Assembly (NCBI GenBank): GCA_022571535.1
Contig: JACZXR010000202.1
Location: 1-5,212, forward strand
DNA from: Deltaproteobacteria bacterium
GTDB taxonomy: Bacteria; Desulfobacterota; Binatia; UBA9968; CAXXLF01
Length of the DNA: 5,212 nucleotides
Direction of reading: 5' to 3'
The translations under genes and the position numbers were made by a program. Position 1 is the stretch's first letter; every line of letters starts with the position of its first letter. Positions 1 to 5,108 of the stretch are shown one piece after another. The notes below the pieces were generated by a model. That model was not told the DNA's origin and searched no databases. It worked only from the letters and a program-made list of their open reading frames with translations.

Positions 1-90
1 GGTGGGTTACGTGCGCAGCTGGATCACTGCCCTCGGATCTCTCTCCATGTTGGTGTCTGTCCAGCAGGAGCAGAGATAAGGTGGGTCCTC

Positions 91-111
91 ATGTTAACAC
101 CTCGTTAACAT
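91..111. repeat. Perfect 8-bp inverted repeat, ATGTTAAC / GTTAACAT
   Basis: ATGTTAAC (91-98) and GTTAACAT (104-111) are exact reverse complements separated by ACCTC. The arms are AT-rich and no T-run follows directly, so it is a poor terminator. The size and symmetry would suit a dimeric regulator's operator, possibly for a gene left of the window. No regulator family is recognised. Confidence 0.4.
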
Positions 112-190
112 TTCCAGCCAAAAATGAGAGTTTATGAGTTTGCTTCTGCAAAATGTGCAGAATGTGAAGAATCGAGAAAGATGAACAAAA

Positions 191-216
191 ACGGTGGGCT
201 ATCGCTAACCCACCGT
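191..216 (-). terminator. GGTGGG hairpin, possible minus-strand rho-independent terminator
   Basis: ACGGTGGG (191-198) pairs perfectly with CCCACCGT (209-216). The stem continues with one mismatch to ten pairs, around a short ATCGCT loop. Read on the minus strand, the right side of the stem is followed by TTTTTGTT (complement of AACAAAAA just left of the stem), the pattern of an intrinsic terminator. Read on the plus strand there is no T-run. It lies roughly 380 bases past the tctB stop in the direction of that operon, so it could end the tct transcript. The same GGTGGGCT core recurs at 2754-2761, so it may instead be one copy of a dispersed palindromic repeat. Confidence 0.45.
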
Positions 217-458
217 CCTTGCTGAATTTCCCGAAAAAGCTTGCGCTAGATGCAGACACTAACCAGAAAAGGGTATCCTGTCAATCGAACATCGGCCCCG
301 AGGTCGGGTTTCAGGCAGAGCTGGACACTGCCTCCAGCCGGGGTGAGGGTTTTTACATTAACTGACTGTAGGAGGGGTCAAAAGTGGCCTCTTTTTCCGG
401 GAGACCTCGATCCGGCGGGGCATGCACCTCCTCCCAAAGAGCCAAGTAAGATTAGCCT

Positions 459-515
459 TCAGCCATCAGCATTCAGTTTTCAGCTCCTGACTGATAGCTG
501 ACCGCTGACTGCTGA
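459..515. repeat. Two-armed heptad repeat: four TCAGNNN units facing four CTGANNN units
   Basis: TCAG occurs at 459, 466, 473 and 480, exactly every 7 bases. CTGA, its reverse complement, occurs at 491, 498, 505 and 512, again exactly every 7 bases, with one extra CTGA at 487. The two arms are mirror images about a centre near 485-488, and similarity (AGC.. / ..GCT) extends to about 454-521. The element can fold as an imperfect long hairpin. From memory, similar runs of TCAGC/GCTGA heptads occur in intergenic DNA of several uncultivated bacterial groups; I cannot check that here. It sits about 85 bases past the tctB stop and is non-coding. Confidence 0.75.
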
Positions 516-599
516 CAGCTTTGAGTAACTCGCTGGATAGATGGAGGAGCGATCTCGACAAACTCCCGTGAAGCTGATGTCTTTCTTGTTAAGTCGCCG

Positions 600-1160
600 C
601 TACAAAATGGAATATAGCAGCTCTAGAACAGGGGGCTCATGCCAGGTAGCCCCTAGCATTCTATCATAGACACCGATAATCAAAGCAAGAAACATGAGTG
701 CAACGCCGAAAGACCACCACCAACTGACTTCACCGTAGACACGCAGGTAAAAGAGCATACCTACTGGTAACGCGATGTGAAAACCAAATAGCCAGATTGC
801 CGAATAGAGGCCCACTATAAAGAAACAAATTTGGAAAAAGCGCGCTCTCTCGCCAGCAGGATCACCTCCAGTACGGAATCCGATATCCATGATCTGTCCC
901 GGCGCATCCCCGGCCCGAACAAAGAGCACCATTAGCCGATACAACCAGAAAGGAACACCGATGCCGACCGTGATCCACGGCATAAGCGCCGAGCCCAGAG
1001 ACCATTGGAGTGATTCGACAAAGAGGTAAATAAAAAAGCCGCCTACCAGTAGCAGCAAAACGATTTCTCCCGACACCTCGAGGGAGAATCGCAGGCGGGC
1101 TTTCGAGTTTTCGCCCGCTGGAGCGTTATCCGTTTCGCGTTTCGTTGTAGACCTCTCCAC
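600..1160 (-). CDS. TctB-like small membrane subunit of a tripartite tricarboxylate transporter
   Basis: This predicted 186-residue inner-membrane protein is the small permease subunit of a TTT-family transporter, which works with TctA and the periplasmic TctC to import carboxylates. Hydrophobicity gives an N-terminal cytoplasmic tail of about 28 polar residues, then membrane segments at roughly 31-50, 58-81, 108-139 (long, possibly two passes) and 146-165. That is the usual pattern and close to the usual length for TctB (DUF1468-type) proteins. TctB sequences are weakly conserved, so the call rests on topology, size and position directly after tctA. The start is GTG at 1160, because no other plausible start occurs before the membrane segments; the ribosome-binding site is weak. 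It begins 25 bases after the tctA stop, consistent with co-transcription, and ends with TAG. The exact role of TctB is not well established in the family. Confidence 0.85.
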   Translation of the reverse strand: MERSTTKRETDNAPAGENSKARLRFSLEVSGEIVLLLLVGGFFIYLFVESLQWSLGSALMPWITVGIGVPFWLYRLMVLFVRAGDAPGQIMDIGFRTGGDPAGERARFFQICFFIVGLYSAIWLFGFHIALPVGMLFYLRVYGEVSWWWSFGVALMFLALIIGVYDRMLGATWHEPPVLELLYSIL

Positions 1161-1185
1161 GTTTTTTCTCGCTTGTCCTAACTGG

Positions 1186-2703
1186 CTATGAGCTTGCGCT
1201 AGCAGATTCTACCAACACTTTTTTTGCGCTCGCCTGAATCCGTAGGCTCACGATCATGACGAAGACCATGATGGCGATAATAGCCAAAAACTGCGGCCGT
1301 TGGAACATAGAAAAACCGTAGGTGTTAGCGGATATCCATAGGAACTTTTCAACGATGTCCGCCAACACAACTGCAATAAGGATTGGCGGCCGGGGCCATC
1401 CATACTTTTTCATGAATACTCCAAGCACGGTGAGTCCCAGAACTAGGGCAAGGTCTTCGATGGAGTATGAGGCCTGGTAGGCAGCCAGGGTTACGATGCC
1501 GATAACGATGGGTGCCAGCACATTCGGTGGGACCGCCGCGATTCTTGTAACGAGAGGTGCGGCGTAGAGCATGATTGGAACGACGATAATGTTAGCCAGC
1601 ATGATAATGTACACTAGACTTATAGTGAGGTCCAGGTGGGTCGTGAGCATTGCGGGACCGGGTTGAACGCCTGATATCACCAGTATTGCCAGGAGAATGG
1701 CCATTCCTCCGCTCCCTGGAATACCGAACACCACCGTTGGTATTAGCACCCCGCCGTCCACTGAATTATTGGCGGAGTCGGCCGCAATGACGCCACGAAT
1801 GTCACCTTTGCCAAAGGTCTCCGTGCCTCCCTTCTCCGTAAGACGAGCCGAGGCGTAGGCGATCCAGTGGGCGCCGGAAGATCCGACACCAGGCATCATG
1901 CCCACGAAGGTGCCGATCAAGGAAGAACGCACGAGAAGCCATTTGTGATTCATCGCCTCACGCATACCACGGAAAACATCGCGATCGGCCTCTTTAAGCA
2001 TCGTGTCCAGGCGCTCGCGGGCGATAGGGGTGTCGGCGACAACCAGGTCGATGGCCTCAGGCAGTGCAAAAAGTCCGACGACAATGGGGACTAGCGGCAC
2101 GCCGTCCCACAGATAGTCCAGTCCGAAGTTAGCCCGCACTACGCCAGTAATTGGAGAGAAGCCAATCATCGCGATGGCGAGTCCAAAGGTAGCCGTAAGA
2201 ACTCCCTTGACGAATGCCCCGGAGCTGACGATTGCCACACACAAAAGGCCCAAGAGTGAGAGCAGAAAAAACTCCGCGGATCCGAATAGCCTCAGCAGTT
2301 CACGGGAAATCGGCAGGGCCAGGAGCAACGCTAGTGCGCCAATGATTCCGCCGACGAGCGTACACGTATAGCTGGCGCCGAGGGCGACGCCGGCTAGTCC
2401 TTTTTGGGCCATGGGGTAGCCGTCTAGAATCGTTGCCTGCGCCGATCGGGCACCAGGAATACCCATTAGGATAGAGGGGACCGGCTCGGTGATATCGCTT
2501 GCCGCTAGGAAAAAAACCACGGCCGTAACTGTGATCCAAGGATCCAGGTAGCCGGCAAACCCCAGAACGATGACGGCAATGGGTAAGTTCCCGCCTGGCA
2601 TCATGCCTGATATCAGAGAAATCGGCAGCATGATAAGCATCACCAGTAAGGGTCCTGGAGAAAACAGCTGCACCGCGGCATCTATTGCTGCTTCAAGCAT
2701 CAT
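1186..2703 (-). CDS. TctA-like large membrane subunit of a tripartite tricarboxylate transporter
   Basis: This 505-residue polytopic inner-membrane protein matches the TctA family (about 500 residues, roughly 11-12 membrane segments), the transport channel of TTT systems. The internal duplication typical of the family is visible: GMMPGG (33-38) and GIPG (81-84) in the first half, GMMPGVG (268-274) and GIPGSG (327-332) in the second. Other family marks are LDGYPMAQKG (93-102), ANNS (311-314) and QPGP (347-350). The first-half motif is altered: where many TctA proteins have a GGS..AILINTPG stretch, this one has SDITEPVPSILMGIPG, so it belongs to a divergent branch. Two adjacent ATG codons occur. 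The weak AGGTG at 2707-2711 is 3 bases from the first (2703) and 6 from the second (2700), so the second may be used. It follows tctC after a 94-base gap containing a strong stem-loop and precedes tctB by 25 bases. The substrate cannot be inferred. Confidence 0.93.
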   Translation of the reverse strand: MMLEAAIDAAVQLFSPGPLLVMLIMLPISLISGMMPGGNLPIAVIVLGFAGYLDPWITVTAVVFFLAASDITEPVPSILMGIPGARSAQATILDGYPMAQKGLAGVALGASYTCTLVGGIIGALALLLALPISRELLRLFGSAEFFLLSLLGLLCVAIVSSGAFVKGVLTATFGLAIAMIGFSPITGVVRANFGLDYLWDGVPLVPIVVGLFALPEAIDLVVADTPIARERLDTMLKEADRDVFRGMREAMNHKWLLVRSSLIGTFVGMMPGVGSSGAHWIAYASARLTEKGGTETFGKGDIRGVIAADSANNSVDGGVLIPTVVFGIPGSGGMAILLAILVISGVQPGPAMLTTHLDLTISLVYIIMLANIIVVPIMLYAAPLVTRIAAVPPNVLAPIVIGIVTLAAYQASYSIEDLALVLGLTVLGVFMKKYGWPRPPILIAVVLADIVEKFLWISANTYGFSMFQRPQFLAIIAIMVFVMIVSLRIQASAKKVLVESASASS

Positions 2704-2749
2704 TTACACCTAATCATGTTGTGCTTGACACAGGTCTAGTCTCTCACGA

Positions 2750-2776
2750 GCGCGGTGGGCTGTGAGCCCACCGCGC
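2750..2776. repeat. Perfect 12-bp stem-loop between tctC and tctA
   Basis: GCGCGGTGGGCT (2750-2761) and AGCCCACCGCGC (2765-2776) are exact reverse complements with a 3-base loop. In the minus-strand mRNA it falls 22 bases after the tctC stop and about 46 bases before the tctA start. No T-run follows in either direction, so it is not a standard intrinsic terminator. A GC-rich hairpin just after a binding-protein gene commonly protects the upstream mRNA from 3' exonucleases and lets the binding protein be made in excess of the permease; that role is inferred here. Its GGTGGGCT/AGCCCACC core matches the hairpin at 191-216. Confidence 0.8.
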
Positions 2777-2797
2777 GTTGTAGGCTTAGCTTTATGA

Positions 2798-3859
2798 TTA
2801 TTGAGCAAGGAGACGTTTCAATAGTTTCGCTCCATCGGGCGTCAGCCTAGCAAAGGACTTGACCAATTGATTGAAATCATCGGCCGTACCTAGCCCGACC
2901 TCCAAACCAGCGGCCTCCGCTGCCTTTAGAAACCCGGGATCGCGTGTCGTGGCTTCGAAAGCCTTCTTCCACACATTATACATATCGTCTGGCACGCCCG
3001 GCGCCGTTACAAAAATGCGGCTGAAAACATTGAACGAAACGGCAACCTCAAAAGCGTTGCGCTGGTCTTTGTTAGCTTCCACGATTTCCAGAATGTGCGG
3101 GATTTTTTTGGCACCTAACTTATCCATCCAGTCCTTCGAAGGCTCCTTTTCCCACCAAAAAATCGGGGCAACAATCTTCTCTTTAACCCATCGGGGAAAC
3201 AGGCGGGGTACGTGCTCTGCCGTGCAACGGTCGATGCTGTCAGTCTCGCCTCGGTCGAACGCCGCCATAATTTCCGATGTTCCGCCGTAGCCATAGACCA
3301 TTTTGATTGGTCCCCCGAGAAATGACACGAACTGCGGGCCCATCCCGAAAGCCGCTCCAGGCGCGGAATCCCCATTCGTGAGACGCCGCCCGACTTTCTT
3401 TACTTCGTCCCATGTGGTTGCGATGCTACGTCGAGTACACCAGATACGCGACACCTTGTTGGCGCTCGGGCTCCCCAGGACGCGGACGGTTTTGAGATCG
3501 AAATCGGGAACATCTACACCACTGAGCTCACGCTGCACGAAGCGGGGGTGGAGCAATCCGATCGTCAATCCATCCGGCTTGGCCCTCATCGTAGCCCGCA
3601 AGCCGCGAAGCTGCCCGCCGCCCGGGATGTTTTTCACGATGAACCTTGGATTTCCCGGTAAGTATTTTCCCGAGAAACGCGCCACCATTCGAGCGAAAGT
3701 GTCATAGCCTCCGCCTGGTGACGAACCGACGATGATCCTCACCGTCTTGCTTTCAAAAACCTTGGCCAGATCTCGTGCATCGATTGGCAGCACGGAAGCC
3801 AACAGCACTGCCGTTGCGGCTAAAGTTACCCACACGAAAGAAGATAATCGGTGCCTCAT
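2798..3859 (-). CDS. TctC-like periplasmic carboxylate-binding protein (Bug family)
   Basis: This is the extracytoplasmic solute receptor of the TTT transporter, which binds a carboxylate in the periplasm and passes it to TctA/TctB. An earlier in-frame ATG exists at 3874, but GGAGGG at 3867-3872 sits 7 bases before the ATG at 3859, which fixes the start and gives 353 residues, slightly longer than the usual 320 or so. Residues 1-28 form a Sec signal peptide: MRHR, a hydrophobic core at about 8-24, and probable cleavage after IDA (28). The mature protein shows Bug-family marks: VRIIVGSSPGGGYD (40-53), the GNPRFIVKNIPGGG stretch (69-82), YGGTSEIMAAFDRGE (191-205), and TAPGVPDD near 285-292. The GYDTFARMVARF..GNP version places it in the large TctC branch whose members mostly have unknown ligands. 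Two cysteines in the mature part (141 and 212) might form a disulfide. It is the first gene of the minus-strand operon. Confidence 0.92.
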   Translation of the reverse strand: MRHRLSSFVWVTLAATAVLLASVLPIDARDLAKVFESKTVRIIVGSSPGGGYDTFARMVARFSGKYLPGNPRFIVKNIPGGGQLRGLRATMRAKPDGLTIGLLHPRFVQRELSGVDVPDFDLKTVRVLGSPSANKVSRIWCTRRSIATTWDEVKKVGRRLTNGDSAPGAAFGMGPQFVSFLGGPIKMVYGYGGTSEIMAAFDRGETDSIDRCTAEHVPRLFPRWVKEKIVAPIFWWEKEPSKDWMDKLGAKKIPHILEIVEANKDQRNAFEVAVSFNVFSRIFVTAPGVPDDMYNVWKKAFEATTRDPGFLKAAEAAGLEVGLGTADDFNQLVKSFARLTPDGAKLLKRLLAQ

Positions 3860-3866
3860 AGCTAGT

Positions 3867-3872
3867 CCCTCC
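3867..3872 (-). promoter_or_regulatory. Ribosome-binding site of the TctC-like gene
   Basis: GGAGGG on the minus strand lies 7 bases before the ATG at 3859. It overlaps codons 1-3 of the longer frame starting at 3874, so it argues for the shorter protein, whose signal peptide then begins normally with MRHR. Confidence 0.75.
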
Positions 3873-3916
3873 ATAAATTATGATTTTTTCCTAGGGGTCA
3901 CAGGATCCGACAAACA

Positions 3917-3943
3917 CTATTAGAAAAAGGTTGCTGAAGTCAA
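3917..3943 (-). promoter_or_regulatory. Possible sigma-70-type promoter for the tct operon
   Basis: On the minus strand TTGACT (3938-3943) matches five of six bases of the -35 consensus. The best-placed -10 candidate is TAATAG (3917-3922) with a short 15-base spacer and a poor match, so the pairing is uncertain. It would start transcription roughly 50 bases upstream of the ATG at 3859. The -35 overlaps the right arm of the AGGTTG/CAACCT inverted repeat, a location where a bound repressor would block polymerase. Confidence 0.3.
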
Positions 3944-3946
3944 CCT
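3928..3946. promoter_or_regulatory. Operator-like inverted repeat AGGTTG / CAACCT in the divergent region
   Basis: AGGTTG (3928-3933) and CAACCT (3941-3946) are exact reverse complements with a 7-base spacer. The repeat overlaps the candidate -35 box of the tct operon and is flanked by two copies of GAAAAAGGT (3923-3931 and 3952-3960). It may bind a dimeric regulator, but no regulator gene is in the window. Confidence 0.3.
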
Positions 3947-3972
3947 ACAGGGAAAAAGGTGCAGAGACGCCC

Positions 3973-4002
3973 GCGTATACGCACAATTGTTAGAACACAA
4001 TT
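3973..4002. promoter_or_regulatory. Operator-like motifs: GCGTATACGC palindrome and CACAATT direct repeats
   Basis: GCGTATACGC (3973-3982) is a perfect 10-bp palindrome centred on GTATAC. CACAATT follows at 3982-3988 and again at 3996-4002, a 14-base period, and the first copy forms part of an ACAATTGT palindrome (3983-3990). Palindromes with a GT..AC core are common targets of FadR-type GntR regulators, which often control carboxylate catabolism genes; linking this site to them is inference. It lies between the divergent tct operon and the FAH-family gene. Confidence 0.3.
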
Positions 4003-4133
4003 AAAGAAATGTCACGACAGCAGCACTCCCTCGCTCTTGATATCCCCGGTGCGCCGGAGGCGATAATTTGCCAATTCTTTTTGGGCTCGGAGCCGTTCTA
4101 GGACTAGGTTTGCTAAGGTTAGCGTACGATGAT

Positions 4134-4139
4134 AAGGAG
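4134..4139 (+). promoter_or_regulatory. Ribosome-binding site of the FAH-family gene
   Basis: AAGGAG lies 6 bases before the ATG at 4146. This optimal spacing, together with the typical FAH-family beginning MRFAS, selects 4146 over the in-frame TTG at 4068. Confidence 0.8.
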
Positions 4140-4145
4140 AAAAGG

Positions 4146-5042
4146 ATGCGATTTGCTTCTGTGAGGCCGGAAGGCCTAGGCATAATTACGGATAATGACC
4201 TTATCCTTATAGGAGAGGTCCTGGGACGAGAGGGTTCCCTCCCCAATGGTGCGACGATGGTTGATCTCATCACCCGATACGATTCGCTTAAGCCCTCACT
4301 GGAAAAGGCGCTGACAGAAGGGCACCGTGTTAATCTGGTCCCCGGGAGACTTAAGGCACCTGTCGAAAGACCGTCGAAAATCTGGGGAGCGGCGTCTAAC
4401 TACCGGAGAGGCAGTAGAGATTTGGGGGAGGGAAAGGGTAGGGGGGCGGCAAAGGTATACACGCCTGAGGATATTCTGGAAATGTTCTTCTTAAAGCCCC
4501 CTTCGTCAGTTATCGGCCCGGGAGAAAATATTGTTATTCCCAGGGGTGCGGACACAGTTTTTCCCGAGCTCGAACTCGGCATTGTAGTAGGAAGAGAAGG
4601 CAAAGATCTATCAAGAGATCAGGCAATGGAGGTGGTTTTCGGTTACACCATTATCTTGGATGTGACGGCACGGGGTTACGGTTCGGGAGAGCGCCTTCCG
4701 GCAAGCCGGTGTGTGCGTAAGGGCTTCGATACGTTTGCTCCGCTCGGGCCCTGGATCGTGACCCGAGACGAAATCCCCGATCCCCAGAAGCTCCAGATGC
4801 GCCTTTGGGTCAACGGAGAGCTTAGGCAATCGGCAAGTACAGACGCCATGATAAACGGAGTTGTTGATCTCGTGAGCTATCTCTCCAGCGTCAGCACCCT
4901 GGTGCCTGGTGACATTATTGCCACCGGTAACCCAGATGCGCCGGCTTTTCAAAAACAGCTTGTAGCGGGCGATTCACTTAAGGCGGAGATCGAGGGAATC
5001 GGGGAATTAAGCCTAGGGGTCAAAAGGGCAGAGGAGAATTGA
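4146..5042 (+). CDS. Fumarylacetoacetate hydrolase (FAH) family protein with atypical catalytic motif
   Basis: This 298-residue cytoplasmic enzyme has the FAH fold, shared by metal-dependent hydrolases, decarboxylases, isomerases and hydratases acting on 2-oxo acids in aromatic and carboxylate breakdown. A short N-terminal domain (about 1-70) is followed by the catalytic domain from about 75. Family marks are FLKPPSSVIGPGE (125 region), FPELELGIVVG (139-149) with probable metal ligands E141 and E143, GYTIILDVTAR (166-176) with probable ligand D172, KGFDTFAPLGPW (192-203), VNGELRQ (222-228) and VPGDIIATGNP (253-263). Two family positions differ: the NYxxHxxE motif reads NYRRGSRD (85-92), so the catalytic His and Glu are Gly and Asp, and the common TGTP is TGNP (N262). 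The metal site looks intact, so it is probably an enzyme whose reaction is not the standard hydrolysis. It is divergent from the tct operon with 286 bases between starts, suggesting it processes the imported acid. The exact reaction and substrate are unknown. Confidence 0.9.
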   Translation: MRFASVRPEGLGIITDNDLILIGEVLGREGSLPNGATMVDLITRYDSLKPSLEKALTEGHRVNLVPGRLKAPVERPSKIWGAASNYRRGSRDLGEGKGRGAAKVYTPEDILEMFFLKPPSSVIGPGENIVIPRGADTVFPELELGIVVGREGKDLSRDQAMEVVFGYTIILDVTARGYGSGERLPASRCVRKGFDTFAPLGPWIVTRDEIPDPQKLQMRLWVNGELRQSASTDAMINGVVDLVSYLSSVSTLVPGDIIATGNPDAPAFQKQLVAGDSLKAEIEGIGELSLGVKRAEEN

Positions 5043-5108
5043 CCTAACACTTCCCCAGTCGTCGTGAACTTTATCGCTTAGCAACTACTAACCCCGATCC
5101 GAAATTAA

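Larger units (their letters stand above)
1..599. other. Repeat-rich intergenic region without a convincing gene
   Basis: No reading frame here looks like a protein. The only ORF of note (250-501, plus) is 83 codons of low-complexity sequence that runs into the TCAG/CTGA repeat at its 3' end and has no recognisable domain. What the stretch does hold is symmetric DNA: GGTGGGTTA at 1-9, an 8-bp perfect inverted repeat at 91-111, a hairpin at 191-216, two overlapping and mutually exclusive 6-bp stems around 313-338 (AGGCAG/CTGCCT and GCTGGA/TCCAGC), and the heptad repeat at 459-515. It lies downstream of the last operon gene, so it is a 3' flank rather than a promoter region for the genes seen here. 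Confidence 0.7.

Noticed and set aside
371..430. GGAGGGGTCAAAAGTGG resembling the GGGGTCA-type ends of some insertion sequences
   Set aside because: No transposase remnant, no matching inverted end and no target duplication can be seen.
250..501. 83-codon plus-strand ORF in the left intergenic region
   Set aside because: No Shine-Dalgarno at a good distance, no recognisable domain, and its last third is the translated TCAG/CTGA repeat.
2871..3707. Long plus-strand ORFs opposite the TctC-like gene
   Set aside because: They are antisense shadows; the minus-strand protein has a signal peptide and family motifs throughout, and the plus-strand frames have none.
4009..4101. 30-codon plus-strand ORF upstream of the FAH gene, a possible leader peptide
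   Set aside because: Weak ribosome-binding site, no run of regulatory codons, and no attenuator hairpin seen after it.
3890..5022. CCTAGGGGTCA shared between 3890-3900 and about 5012-5022
   Set aside because: Eleven bases only, one copy coding, no extension of similarity; consistent with chance.
373..5026. Identical 12-mer AGGGGTCAAAAG at 373-384 and 5015-5026
   Set aside because: About one such 12-base match is expected by chance in a window of this length, and one copy lies inside the FAH coding sequence with no flanking similarity.
5043..5108. Search for a terminator after the FAH gene
   Set aside because: No convincing GC-rich stem followed by a T-run is visible after the stop.
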